Part shown: piece after piece, positions 16,555-25,598 of the stretch
How positions within the stretch are numbered: position 1 is the first letter of the stretch
Layout: the number at the start of each line of letters is the position of its first letter
Assembly (NCBI GenBank): GCA_029289235.1
Contig: JARFTZ010000029.1
Location: 1-64,000 of the forward strand
DNA from: Gammaproteobacteria bacterium
GTDB lineage: Bacteria; Pseudomonadota; Gammaproteobacteria; Burkholderiales; Rhodocyclaceae
Reading direction: 5' to 3'
DNA: 64,000 bases
Program-made: the position numbers and the translations under genes
Notes under the pieces: model-generated
Told to the model about the DNA's origin: nothing
Seen by the model: the letters and a program-made list of their open reading frames with translations, nothing else
The model's database searches: none

Positions 16555-19500
16555 TTATTTGGAGTCGATCTTTTGATATCTATACACTTGCTTCCTCGTC
16601 GGCTTGATGCTGATCGGCACCTTGCCCGCTTCCAGCGCCGACCCGCCCTTTCCGCCCAGGATGAACGGCACAAGACGCCCGTCATCGAGCCTGACAATCC
16701 CCGCAACGGGGGAGGGTGCGAATCCGCCTCCGGCAAATTCTGACCATCGAGAGGTATCGCCCGCGCGCAGCCCCCCCGTAAGGAAATCCACAGCATAGCC
16801 TCGCGCAGTTCCAAGGTTGGAACATTGGTTGGCCGCCGTGGTCGGATCCGTCGGCTGGAAGGTGCTGAAATAGGTTACGCCCCCCGTCGTCACCGGAGTC
16901 GTGATGACCTGCTCCTTGGTCGTACTACCCTCCGAGTAAAGCTTCATGACCCAGCCTTTCGCGCCCACCGGCATCGTCGAATAATCCTGGCTAGTGTCGG
17001 TCACGTCCACCAAGGAACATCCTGAAGTCAGCAAGTTGTCTCCAGCGGCATCACAATCGTTGCCGTTGATTGCCGTGGGCGTTGAACCGTAGTCATCGTA
17101 GATGCCGTAGAAACGGTTTCGCACCGTTGCCGCAGTGCTGGTCCCAAGCGGATGCTCCCTATCGCCGGTTCCCAGGAGGACCAGATTCACCGAACCCAGC
17201 GTTATAACGTCTGCGGCATACATGATCTTGCGAGCCGTGGCGGCGTCGCTCCAGTCTGCCAGGTAGGCAAGGCGATGGAGCGCCCAGCCAGCGGGTGCCA
17301 ACCCCGCAAAACTGGCACCGGAACTGACGTTGATACGCCACAAGCTTCCTCGCGTATCACCCGCATACACATAGTCCGTATAACCATCGAGATTGACATC
17401 GACCGGCGTGACATCGGAGATCACACGCCCAGCGACGACGGAACTGTCGTAACTCGTCAGGTCGATGTATTTGACCAGCGCACCGGTATCGGCGTTAAGC
17501 ACGAAAACCCCCTGTCCTTTCGTGCTCGTACCGCAACGCCCGGTGCCGGTCACCTGATTGTCAACATCCTCGCACGCGTCATAACCAGCACCGAAAACAA
17601 GGTAGATTGTCGAGTCCCCCTTCAGTCTCATGATTCGCGGCGTTGACCATGTCTGGCCAATGTTGGCGACTCCCGACCCCCCGATGCAACCCGAGTCGCT
17701 CGATGTCGGACAACCGAATTTCCACTTCAGCGCCGGCGTGCTTGCCTCCGTCCCAGCGGGCCGTGTTGTCGCATCGAATGCATAAATCATGCGGCCGCCA
17801 CGACGCATCGACGGATAAAGCCAGAGTCTCGATACGGCGCCGGCAGCATTGCGCTCCTGATAAGCACCAATGGAACCATCAAAGAAATAGTCGCGCTGCG
17901 TGGGCGTTGGGTCATCAGTCACCGTTGGGTACGCCACTTTCGGACTGTTTTCCTTCAGGCGGGCGAATTTCGGGAAAAACTCCGGAGCGACGAACGCCCA
18001 AAGTTCTCTCCCCGGCACCGTCCCCACCGGGGACGTAGTGCGGTTTCCGTCAACGGCATGCAGCATGCCGTCTCCTGCCCCGTAGTAAACAACAATGTCG
18101 TCCGTGGTTCCGGTGCCGTAGTTGATGGCGAGAGGACGCGAATGCACGACGTCGCCATGCGCCGTCGGACGCGTGTAGGACTGCGACGCCGACAAACCAT
18201 CCGTCGGCGGGCTTTGCGTCGCCCCGTTATAAAACTCGTAGAGGTTCCCGGTCACACTGGGAGGACCGTCACCCAAATTGCCGCCGGCGACCCAGTTCAC
18301 GAGATTGGCCGGGATCGAGTTGATATTGCCTGACGTGAAGTCCACAAGCGAGGCACAGTCCGTCGTCGCACAACTCTTGATGAGTCGTCCACAGTAGGTC
18401 GGTGATTGACCGGTGCCACAAATCTGTTTGCGCAGCCACAATCCAGCGCCGCCCTTTTCAACGAGGTTACCGTCCGGCCAGTCAGAAAACGATGAGAAAG
18501 TGGTGTTGACACCATCACTCGGCGGCGTCGTACATCCGTTCTCAGGGGTCTGGCTGGTCGGTACCCTAGTCCAATAGGCCGTTCCATTGACCGGCCAGTT
18601 GCTCGTGTCGGCATCCCAGAAGCTGACGGCGCACTGCCGGATAAACCCTGTCGTTGCCGTATCGATCGCCGGATTGTCTTTCGCGTCGGCCATATAAACG
18701 TTGTTGGCCGAATCGATGGCGAACTTGTACTGCTTGAGGTTGCCGTTCCAGCGCTGATATGCCTGCGCATTGGGCCGGAACATGCCGACGAAGACCTGGT
18801 TCAGATAGGTTCCCTGGGTATTCACGCTCACGGGCAACGACGCCGAGGCAAAGACGCTGTTCGTTGCGGCGATCGACAGGAAAATATCCTTGATGCCGTC
18901 GATCAGCTTCTTGAGATTGCCGTCAACTTCGTAATAACCAGCGGCGCCCGTCCCCCCTTCCTTGGCCATCGATTGGAGCAGTTTTTTCTGACTCAGCCAG
19001 TCGCTGTTCTGAACCGTTCCCGGTGCGTAGATGTTTACGGCAAAGGTGAAGACCGGCTGCTGGTCAATGACGCTGCTGACGTCGGTCGTCGCCAGAAACT
19101 TTGTCCAGACGTCACCAAGCCGGTGCGAGTTGACGTTGGAACCGGCGCAGCAGATGGGCGAAGCCGAAGTATTGTTCAGTCCGGTGAGCAGGCTCGGGCT
19201 GTCTGCATTCGGCCAGTTGTTTCCGAAAAAGATGATGTAATTCTTCCCGCAAGCGTTGTCACCGGAAATGGGACTTTGATAAAGGCCGGCGATTTTGTCG
19301 CCATTAACAAATGCGTCTTCATCGGCATACAACGTGTGGTCGGTATAGCGCTGGGGGCCAAACGCCGCCCGGCTAATCGGTGTCCCCTGGCCATCATTGG
19401 GCGTGGTCGGCGAGTCGTTGATGGCTCGCTTCGGGTCCGTATATCCCCCGAAGTACTTGAATGCCTCGAAAAGGGCCTCGCCGTACGAAGCGCTTGAGGC

Positions 19501-20037
19501 AGCCTTGAAGGCCGGTGCGTTGATGTTGGCAATAATTGCATCAAGGTCTTCAATGATGCTCTGACAATTTGCCGCATTGAGCGGCAAAATAGCCCGGCGG
19601 ATATACCCGGACAAAATCTGGTTGTTTCCGTTGGCACCTTTATCTGGCGAGAGGAATTCAAGTCCGACGTTGACGTCAAGCGGTGTGCTCGAATTGCAGA
19701 CAAGTTCATTGAGCACCAGTTTGATGGCCGCCGCCTCAACCTGTCCTTGCTTTAGCGTTGCGCTCGGGTCCGAGCCGAAAATCTGGTTGACGTACCCTTG
19801 GCACGCGGCATCGCCACCACAAGCTTCCCATGCGCCGATCGTTCCGCCCTGGGTATTGCGCCTCCAGCCGGCCTGCGCCCAGTTGGACGTATTGTCCAGA
19901 AGCATCAGGACCTTGGGAGCATTCTGGTTCGAACTGCCCGACACGTAGAGATCGATGTCTTCGGCACAAGCCGGAAAAACAAATCCGGCCAGCATCACAA
20001 CAGCGATGCGCATTTTTTTCTTGCAAACAGGCGTCAT
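16555..20037 (-). CDS. pilY1: type IV pilus tip/adhesin protein PilY1
   Basis: 1160 residues, the usual PilY1 size. The signal peptide MRIAVVMLAGFVFPACA is followed by a von Willebrand A-like region whose metal site is weak (KVLMLLDNTSNW near 42-53, not the full DxSxS). The C-terminal half is the PilY1 beta-propeller, with the calcium loop DVNLDGYTDYVYAGD near 878-892, as in the conserved DxNxDGxxDxxxxxD motif. PilY1 sits at the pilus tip, binds calcium, and controls pilus extension, adhesion and surface sensing. The ATG at 20037 is preferred over an upstream in-frame ATG, because GGAGAG precedes it by 5 nt. It is the last gene of the minor pilin operon, 34 bp after pilX. Confidence 0.93.
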   Translation of the reverse strand: MTPVCKKKMRIAVVMLAGFVFPACAEDIDLYVSGSSNQNAPKVLMLLDNTSNWAQAGWRRNTQGGTIGAWEACGGDAACQGYVNQIFGSDPSATLKQGQVEAAAIKLVLNELVCNSSTPLDVNVGLEFLSPDKGANGNNQILSGYIRRAILPLNAANCQSIIEDLDAIIANINAPAFKAASSASYGEALFEAFKYFGGYTDPKRAINDSPTTPNDGQGTPISRAAFGPQRYTDHTLYADEDAFVNGDKIAGLYQSPISGDNACGKNYIIFFGNNWPNADSPSLLTGLNNTSASPICCAGSNVNSHRLGDVWTKFLATTDVSSVIDQQPVFTFAVNIYAPGTVQNSDWLSQKKLLQSMAKEGGTGAAGYYEVDGNLKKLIDGIKDIFLSIAATNSVFASASLPVSVNTQGTYLNQVFVGMFRPNAQAYQRWNGNLKQYKFAIDSANNVYMADAKDNPAIDTATTGFIRQCAVSFWDADTSNWPVNGTAYWTRVPTSQTPENGCTTPPSDGVNTTFSSFSDWPDGNLVEKGGAGLWLRKQICGTGQSPTYCGRLIKSCATTDCASLVDFTSGNINSIPANLVNWVAGGNLGDGPPSVTGNLYEFYNGATQSPPTDGLSASQSYTRPTAHGDVVHSRPLAINYGTGTTDDIVVYYGAGDGMLHAVDGNRTTSPVGTVPGRELWAFVAPEFFPKFARLKENSPKVAYPTVTDDPTPTQRDYFFDGSIGAYQERNAAGAVSRLWLYPSMRRGGRMIYAFDATTRPAGTEASTPALKWKFGCPTSSDSGCIGGSGVANIGQTWSTPRIMRLKGDSTIYLVFGAGYDACEDVDNQVTGTGRCGTSTKGQGVFVLNADTGALVKYIDLTSYDSSVVAGRVISDVTPVDVNLDGYTDYVYAGDTRGSLWRINVSSGASFAGLAPAGWALHRLAYLADWSDAATARKIMYAADVITLGSVNLVLLGTGDREHPLGTSTAATVRNRFYGIYDDYGSTPTAINGNDCDAAGDNLLTSGCSLVDVTDTSQDYSTMPVGAKGWVMKLYSEGSTTKEQVITTPVTTGGVTYFSTFQPTDPTTAANQCSNLGTARGYAVDFLTGGLRAGDTSRWSEFAGGGFAPSPVAGIVRLDDGRLVPFILGGKGGSALEAGKVPISIKPTRKQVYRYQKIDSK

Positions 20038-20071
20038 GACGACTCTCCAGTATTGGCGGGCGAAACAAAAG

Positions 20072-20653
20072 CTAGTTGCATGACGACTGGGCATCCGGGA
20101 CCGTCAGTCGTTGTTCAAGCCCTTCTGCCATATTCAGCATGACGCCGGTGTTCACATCCGACGCAGCCGGAACAACACTCGCCTGCAACTCCCAAAGAGT
20201 GGCGGCGCACAACGACTCCCCTTCGGTGACTGCCGAGTTCGTACTCACTATCGTCAGGGGGGAAGAACTCGAACCGGTAAAACACGCGACATCATTCGGC
20301 GCAACGACGGGGATACCGCCGGAGACGACAACCAGTTCGGATTTCGGAATTACTCGATAGCGCTTGCAGTCGGGCTTGCTGATCGTAACGTTGTAGTTCG
20401 CCATGCCAACGTTGACCGTCGTGGTGGTCGGTCCCGTCGCCGACGCGAACGTCGACGTATTCGCCGCCGCATCGAACGCATAGACGGCGGCCGCTTCCGC
20501 TTCCTTGCGGATCTGTTCGTTCCCGACAATCTTGAGATTGGTGTTTGAAAGCCGAAAGGCCGAGATTGCGAGCAGCGTCATCAAGATCAGCATGATCAGG
20601 CCCACGATCAGCGTCGCTCCGGCTTGACGTCGGCACGGGGTTGGCTCGGTCAT
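20072..20653 (-). CDS. pilX: type IV pilus minor pilin PilX
   Basis: 193 residues. N-terminal PilX_N domain: a short basic leader, then GATLIVGLIMLILMTLLAISAFRLSNTNLKI, a membrane helix typical of PilX with a non-standard prepilin start (glycine followed by ATLIV and no Glu5). The rest is a small globular domain with several cysteines, closing with QSSCN. It is a minor pilin that helps prime pilus assembly together with PilV, PilW and PilY1. The ATG follows GGAGATTCAA and overlaps the pilW stop by 4 bp (ATGA), so translation is coupled. Confidence 0.88.
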   Translation of the reverse strand: MTEPTPCRRQAGATLIVGLIMLILMTLLAISAFRLSNTNLKIVGNEQIRKEAEAAAVYAFDAAANTSTFASATGPTTTTVNVGMANYNVTISKPDCKRYRVIPKSELVVVSGGIPVVAPNDVACFTGSSSSPLTIVSTNSAVTEGESLCAATLWELQASVVPAASDVNTGVMLNMAEGLEQRLTVPDAQSSCN

Positions 20654-21723
20654 TTGAATCTCCTTCCGGAAGAGTTGACGAAGCCGATGTAGCTCGAAAA
20701 GACATGGCGCTTGAACGAGTCGCTCGGTGTGACCGAATAGTCGTCCATGACAAGTTCCTTGTCGTTCGAGTACCCCGGGGTAGCTGTGGGGGCACGTACC
20801 AGAATCCAGATCCGGACACCCATCGCGTCGCTCCACGTGCAAGCGGTACTGCAAGCGCCGGGCGACTGATGAAATTCATCGGCAGTGCCATCGTTGTTGG
20901 TATCAAAACCGTATTGGAACTGGATGTTTTCGATGCCGTCCGCAAGCGTGGTGACTGTATAAGCCGGAGTACCCGCTACCGCCGCTGCCACCATGTCGGC
21001 GCGAACGAGATTATTCGACGTATCGACGTAGTACAGGCTCTTGTAGAACCGACGTATCGGCGCCGTACCATTTACATCACAGGCAATTCCTCCTGCGAGG
21101 CGTTTTTTCAGCGTCGCGAAGGTCGCCGCGCTGCCGAGATCGAGAACGAATGGTGTCGTAACGTACTCGCTGCCGCATTCGGAAACCTGAATATAGGCTT
21201 CACTAGCGCTCGACGTCTTGGGGTCGCATCCTGTTTCTGCCGTCGGTCCGGAAACGCAAGTGCTGGCACGATAAATGACTATGGCATCAGAATCGGCTTT
21301 TCGGGGGGGCAAGGTGGTACCCGAAAAACATGCATCGAGGTTGGTATCATTCTGATTGCTTCCACGCACATGAAACGTGAGAGAGTCACTCCAGTCCGCA
21401 ACACTATTGGAACATGAGGTGGTCGCAACTGTACCGGCAGGCGTGGCCAGCGTTCCATAATAGCCGGCGAGCGCGAGATCGTCCCGGAGCACGGATAACG
21501 CGTAGCGTCCGTTTTCAAGGATGCCCGCCGCGCGATCGATCTCCCGACGATTGGCACTGGTATTGACAAAGAGTGCCGTAAGTGCCGCGAGGACAAGCAA
21601 CCCCAAGGCGATGGCAACCATCAACTCGACCAGGGTGAGTCCACACTGGGCCGCCAAAAACGCTGGCGAGGAGCGACCTGCCAACTGACTGCGTGTGAAA
21701 CGACGAGGAGGTAGCTTGATCAT
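20650..21723 (-). CDS. pilW: type IV pilus minor pilin PilW
   Basis: 357 residues. Prepilin leader of about 27 residues ending in the cleavage motif CG|LTLVELMVAIALGLLVLAAL: glycine, hydrophobic residue, Glu at +5. This is followed by the PilW family stretch RREIDRAAGILENGRYAL and LRDDLALAGYYG. The PilW domain contains many paired cysteines in the C-terminal part. It works with PilX, PilV and FimT as the minor pilin complex in the inner membrane and pilus tip. It starts 3 bp after the pilV stop and overlaps pilX by 4 bp. Confidence 0.92.
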   Translation of the reverse strand: MIKLPPRRFTRSQLAGRSSPAFLAAQCGLTLVELMVAIALGLLVLAALTALFVNTSANRREIDRAAGILENGRYALSVLRDDLALAGYYGTLATPAGTVATTSCSNSVADWSDSLTFHVRGSNQNDTNLDACFSGTTLPPRKADSDAIVIYRASTCVSGPTAETGCDPKTSSASEAYIQVSECGSEYVTTPFVLDLGSAATFATLKKRLAGGIACDVNGTAPIRRFYKSLYYVDTSNNLVRADMVAAAVAGTPAYTVTTLADGIENIQFQYGFDTNNDGTADEFHQSPGACSTACTWSDAMGVRIWILVRAPTATPGYSNDKELVMDDYSVTPSDSFKRHVFSSYIGFVNSSGRRFK

Positions 21724-21726
21724 CTC

Positions 21727-22363
21727 TCACGCATCCAGTTTCGGAACCAATACACGCACCACTGCGGCACGCTTGAGTCCTGTGCCATAGTCATTATCCG
21801 AGGCACAACCGGCAGCATAGCTCCCGGTGGCCGGATCTGCGGTCGGCACCAACCCCTGCCACACGACTACCACGTAGTATTCACCCAAAGCATCAAGCTG
21901 CGACGGCGAAACACTGACGATACATCCTCTCGCGCCAAGCATGGCGCCGATCTTGGAGCCCGCAATTTGTTCTGCGGCGCCGGAGATGGCCAGCGCCCAC
22001 TGGCAGACCTGCAATTCCGCACCGGTCTCTGTCTCGCAGTCCGACACGCCGGTATATCCTGTGTCTCCATCCGGCCCCACCGTGGTCGTCATCGCCGCCC
22101 CCCCCGGAAGCGACGGGGGCCAGAGGGCCGGACAGTACGCCGCGCGACGACCGCAATCGGTTCTCCATGTCCTGAACCAACGACAAGGCTTGAGCGCGCT
22201 GATAGGACTCCATCTCCATGACACTCACTTTGGCTTGCAGTCCGCTGAGACCGAGCAATCCAATGGCAAGAATCACCAGCGTCACCAGGACCTCGATAAG
22301 CGAAAAGCCCGCTTCCCGGAGAAGTCTGGGCCGACAGACGAATCCATTGACTCCGATCAACAT
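21727..22363 (-). pseudogene. pilV: type IV pilus minor pilin PilV, frameshifted at a G8 run
   Basis: The gene starts at 22363 (MLIGVNGFVCRP, after GGAGACGGCTC) and shows a normal prepilin start: EAGFSLIEVLVTLVILAIGLLG, then LQAKVSVMEMESYQRAQALSLVQDMENRLRS. The frame then reaches a run of eight C at 22098-22105 (G8 on the coding strand) and runs out of frame to a stop near 21893. The other frame continues the PilV sequence with GGAAMTTTVGPDGDTGYTGV and WALAISGAAEQIAG to LVPKLDA at 21727. Removing one G joins both halves into a 211-residue PilV. This is either a homopolymer sequencing error, a real mutation, or a phase-variable tract. Neighbours are intact. Confidence 0.85.
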
Positions 22364-22839
22364 GAGCCGTCTCCTTCGGCCACACATATTCTGCCGGAAG
22401 CTTCCGCGCGGACTTTCCGTTGTTTCAACGTACCCTCAGCCGCAACAGTAATGATCTGAGTGCTTCCAGATAACCGCCCTAACGCCGTGTAGCCCAGTGC
22501 TGGCGAGGCCGGGGAAAACGTCACCGAGCCGAGGGATTCTTGCGTTCTCACCGAGGTAGTACCGTCCGCGAGCAGAACGCTCCATCCATTCGAAAGATCG
22601 GAAGAATTTGGCGACAAGGTAACGCTGCTGTTCCGTTTGATCGCCTCGGACCGCGCAAGCAACAAACTCTCATAGAGCGCGGATGCCGCCGCCCTGACCC
22701 GCTGCGCGGCGATCAGTTCCTGGAACGACGGGACGGCAAGAGAAGCCAGAATCGCCAAAACTGCGACGACGACCATCAACTCGACGAGCGAAAAACCCTG
22801 CATCGCCTTGGCATAGGGGATGCGATGGTCGGTTCTCAT
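22357..22839 (-). CDS. fimT: GspH/FimT family minor pseudopilin
   Basis: 160 residues. Prepilin motif MQGFSLVELMVVVAVLAILASLAVPSF near residues 14-40, followed by the GspH/FimT-type region: LIAAQRVRAAASALYESLLLARSEAIKRNSSVTL, then GWSVLLADG. It ends in a small disulphide-capable tail (RICVAEGDGSC). FimT/FimU proteins are minor pilins that start pilus assembly and, in some species, bind DNA during transformation. The ATG at 22839 is 5 bp after the pilE stop; the frame is open further upstream, but that stretch overlaps pilE. The stop overlaps the pilV start by 7 bp. Confidence 0.88.
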   Translation of the reverse strand: MRTDHRIPYAKAMQGFSLVELMVVVAVLAILASLAVPSFQELIAAQRVRAAASALYESLLLARSEAIKRNSSVTLSPNSSDLSNGWSVLLADGTTSVRTQESLGSVTFSPASPALGYTALGRLSGSTQIITVAAEGTLKQRKVRAEASGRICVAEGDGSC

Positions 22840-22844
22840 CGTAC

Positions 22845-23258
22845 TTACCAGCATGTTCCAGGGGTCTTGGCTCCCGCTTGCGACAGAGCCAGAGGAATCG
22901 AAGCCGACGTACCGCACTTGTCCGCCAGCATGGTTGCGGAAATCGGCGTTGCAGTCACACTGAATATCGGTGGCGATGCAGTGTTGTCCGCCGTCACTAC
23001 AAACTGATAATCGGAGCTTATCTCGGCGGGTGAAGAAAACGAGGGCACAAGCGCACCAAGTGAGGTCGCGTAGGCGCGTTTATCGTTCAGGTATGCCTGT
23101 TGCCGATTTGCCAGATCGGACAGTACGGCCTTGGCAGCCGCCCGCTTGCTTCGGCGAATGTAGTCCTGATAAGACGGAAATGCTATTGCGGCCAGAATGC
23201 CGATAACGGCTACGGCAACCATCAACTCGATCAGAGTAAATCCTGCCCGCTTTTTCAT
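22845..23258 (-). CDS. pilE: type IV pilin PilE
   Basis: 137 residues. Very short leader MKKRAG cleaved before [30 protein letters not shown], the classical PilE/PilA N-terminus with Glu5. The globular part is short, with a pair of cysteines near the C-terminus (ADKCGTSAS ... GTCW) that form the D-region disulphide. PilE-like minor pilins end the operon in Pseudomonas; here the gene is first. It may serve as a minor pilin rather than the major one, since the operon is the minor pilin set. A weak AGCGGCGG site precedes the ATG. Confidence 0.92.
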   Translation of the reverse strand: MKKRAGFTLIELMVAVAVIGILAAIAFPSYQDYIRRSKRAAAKAVLSDLANRQQAYLNDKRAYATSLGALVPSFSSPAEISSDYQFVVTADNTASPPIFSVTATPISATMLADKCGTSASIPLALSQAGAKTPGTCW

Positions 23259-23399
23259 TACCGCCGCTCCCCAAACGCTCTCTTCTTAGCTTTCAATCGC
23301 CGGCACTACCACATGGACATGACGCGCAGCACTCATACTGGACAAGCCCTGCCCGCACCATTGCTGGTCTGGGACACCCGGGTCATCGACACTGCCAGT

Positions 23400-23428
23400 A
23401 TATAACGTTCCTAATATTACTTTAGCAA
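23400..23428 (-). promoter_or_regulatory. candidate sigma-70 promoter of the pil operon
   Basis: On the minus strand TTGCTA (23423-23428) is followed after 17 bp by TTATAT (23400-23405), in an AT-rich island unlike the surrounding GC-rich sequence. It lies about 140 bp upstream of pilE. No sigma-54 type GG-N10-GC element was found here. Confidence 0.4.
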
Positions 23429-23471
23429 TAATTCTCTGGAGCCCGCGCCACTTTTTTACTTCAGGGAAACA

Positions 23472-23500
23472 TAAAAAAATTGAGCATTTTCTTGAAAATG
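23472..23500 (-). terminator. candidate terminator after the dehydratase operon
   Basis: CATTTTC-AA-GAAAATG forms a 7-bp stem (23485-23500), followed on the minus strand by CTCAATTTTTTTATG. It lies 30 bp after the stop of the enolase-superfamily gene. The stem is AT-rich and weak, but the T run is good. Confidence 0.45.
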
Positions 23501-23529
23501 ACGCAAGCCGACCAGGCTCACCGCACAAT

Positions 23530-24696
23530 TCAGACGTAAAAATTCCTTTTTTCACCCAGATCGCGCACTCCGGGATGTTTCTCGAGTTCGTCCTCGAGAA
23601 GATCAACCCCAAGCCCCGGCCGGTCGGAGAGATGCAGTACGCCATCGCTGACATCCAGCGGATGGCTGATTACTTCATCACGCCAGGGCACGTCATTGAC
23701 CATGAACTCGCAGCGGAAGAAATTCGGGATGCTGGCGCAAACGTGCGCGCTGGCCAGCGTGCTCAACGGGCCGTTGGGATTGTGCGGCGCGACGAGCACG
23801 CCATAGGCCTCGGCCATGGTCGCGATGCGCTTCATCTCGCTGGGACCGCCGCAGCGCGTGATGTCCGGCATGATGACATCGCAGATGTGATTCTCCAGAA
23901 CCGGGCGGAAGCCATGCCGCGTGTAATGGCGTTCGCCGACGCAAATCGGCACCGCAGACGGAAGACGCTCGCGGAACGCCTTGAGCGTTTGCGCGCTTTC
24001 GGGGCCGGCGGGCTCCTCGTACCAGGTCACGCCCAAGGGCGCCAGGCGCTCGGCCATCTTCACCGCCACCTCGAAGTTCAGCATGGCGTGCGTCTCGATC
24101 ATCATGTCGAATTCCGGACCGACGGCGTCACGCACTGCCTTCGTCACTTCGAACGCCAGATCCTGCTGTTCCTTGGTCAGGGTCAGGTTGGTGTGCAGAT
24201 CCTCGCCGTAGAGGTAGTTGGTGTGGGCAAACGGATCGAATTTCAGACCGGTGAATCCAAGCTCCTTTACCCGTAGCGCCTGCCGCGCGTAATCCGCACC
24301 GGAATGACCTCCGCCGGTAAACCAGTAGTTCGCGTAGAGCAGGATGTCTTTCCTGAAGGCGCCGCCGAGCAGTTCGTAACAGGGCATCCCGTAGAACTTC
24401 GCCTTGAGATCGAGCAGCGCCATGTCGAGACCGCTGATCGCGCAGAGACTAGCGCCGTAAGGGCCGATCCAGTTGAGGTCGCGATAGAGCTTCGTCCAGA
24501 TGAAGTCGGTGCGCAAGGGATCGAGACCGATCACGCGCTCGCCAACGTGCTTTGCCGCCGCCTCGATGATCGGGCTGCCGGGCCAGTTCGTGGCTTCGCC
24601 GACGCCGGTGTGGCCGGTGTCGGTATAGACCTTCATCAGGGTCCAGTTGTATTTCACGCCCTCGACGAGCCAGACCTTCACTTCAGTAATTTTCAT
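23530..24696 (-). CDS. mandelate racemase/muconate lactonizing (enolase superfamily) sugar-acid dehydratase-like
   Basis: 388 residues. Enolase superfamily: N-terminal capping domain (MKITEVKVWLVEG; WPGSPIIEAAAKHV) and a TIM barrel. The order of metal ligands and acid/base residues resembles D-galactonate dehydratase-type enzymes: MMIETHAML (Glu ligand and His two residues on) near 195, WYEEP near 222, VGERHYTRHG near 248, and VLVAPHNPNGP with the barrel His near 300. The reaction is probably dehydration of a sugar acid; the substrate is not clear. It is the last gene of a gntR-rraA-dehydratase operon, 63 bp after the RraA-like gene, which supports a sugar-acid or aromatic catabolic role. The start at 24696 is where family similarity begins. 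Confidence 0.82.
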   Translation of the reverse strand: MKITEVKVWLVEGVKYNWTLMKVYTDTGHTGVGEATNWPGSPIIEAAAKHVGERVIGLDPLRTDFIWTKLYRDLNWIGPYGASLCAISGLDMALLDLKAKFYGMPCYELLGGAFRKDILLYANYWFTGGGHSGADYARQALRVKELGFTGLKFDPFAHTNYLYGEDLHTNLTLTKEQQDLAFEVTKAVRDAVGPEFDMMIETHAMLNFEVAVKMAERLAPLGVTWYEEPAGPESAQTLKAFRERLPSAVPICVGERHYTRHGFRPVLENHICDVIMPDITRCGGPSEMKRIATMAEAYGVLVAPHNPNGPLSTLASAHVCASIPNFFRCEFMVNDVPWRDEVISHPLDVSDGVLHLSDRPGLGVDLLEDELEKHPGVRDLGEKRNFYV

Positions 24697-24759
24697 GAGA
24701 TTCGATTCCGTTCCGTTGCCGTAAAACTCGGGATGGAGCGGCGGTGTGCCGCTCCGCAA

Positions 24760-25467
24760 TCACAGGATTCCGAACTTCTCCCACGCGGCCTGCGCCCCCA
24801 TTCCGCCCTTGATGGCTTCAAAGACCCGCTTCTCCCCGTACGCTTTTTGCCATGCCGCGTGGATCACCTCCTTCTCGATCTCCTGCGGAATCACGCAAAC
24901 GCCATCAAGGTCGCCAAAAATGATGTCACCCGGATTAACCGTCACCTCGCCCATCTTGATCGTGCATCGGTAGTCGATCACCTTGCCCCGCGGCCGTTGG
25001 TCCTGCGCGTAGCGGCCATAGGAAAACACCGGCAGGCCGACTTCCAGGATGCCGCGCGTGTCGCGGGAATAGCCATCGACCACCACACCGGCCGCACCCC
25101 GGTTCTTCGCGCAGGTACTCATCAGTTCCCCCCAGAGAGCATAGTCTGGCGAAGAGCCCGTACAGACATAGACCTCATTCTTTTTCAGGTTGTCGAGCGC
25201 CTGGAGCATCAGCCCGAATGGCCGGTTGAAAAGATCATTCCGTCGCCCCGGCCCTTCGCCGCCCCGGTCATCCGCTTCCAGGACGGGCATCGCCCGCCCG
25301 ACGACGACCATGTCCTCTCGGAGCGGCTGGATGCGTGGGGAAAGGAATTGATGCGTGCGCCCCATGATGTCCATCACATCGCCGATCACCGCGCTGAACA
25401 GCCCTGTGCGGCAAAGGGTAAAAAGCTCGTCATCATCGCGCCACTGGGGAATCGAAAAATCACTCAT
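24760..25467 (-). CDS. RraA family protein (4-hydroxy-4-methyl-2-oxoglutarate aldolase / oxaloacetate decarboxylase-like)
   Basis: 235 residues. The family signature GELMSTCAKNRGAAGVVVDG and YSRDTRGI lies near 120-147, with the Arg-Asp pair that binds the substrate carboxylate and the metal. GDIIFGDLDGVCVIP follows near 187. Members cleave 4-hydroxy-2-oxo acids to pyruvate or decarboxylate oxaloacetate. Next to a sugar-acid dehydratase it could cleave the dehydrated keto acid. It is longer at the C-terminus than RraA proper (about 160), so it belongs to the aldolase-like branch. The ATG at 25467 is chosen because GGAG precedes it by 5 nt; GTG two codons upstream is less likely. Confidence 0.82.
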   Translation of the reverse strand: MSDFSIPQWRDDDELFTLCRTGLFSAVIGDVMDIMGRTHQFLSPRIQPLREDMVVVGRAMPVLEADDRGGEGPGRRNDLFNRPFGLMLQALDNLKKNEVYVCTGSSPDYALWGELMSTCAKNRGAAGVVVDGYSRDTRGILEVGLPVFSYGRYAQDQRPRGKVIDYRCTIKMGEVTVNPGDIIFGDLDGVCVIPQEIEKEVIHAAWQKAYGEKRVFEAIKGGMGAQAAWEKFGIL

Positions 25468-25598
25468 GAACACTCCTTCCTACGGTTGATGGCCATAAAC
25501 TATCCACCTGTAGGATACCTTAAAAAGCATGAGAGATTCAGCTGGCAGGATCGACCCCGGGAAGAGCACGCCCCGGTTGTCTTCCCGTCGGCGGGCAC

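Noticed and set aside
23259-23529. Sigma-54 promoter for the pil operon
   Set aside because: No GG-N10-GC element with TGGCAC/TTGC similarity at the right spacing was found; a sigma-70-like pair fits better.
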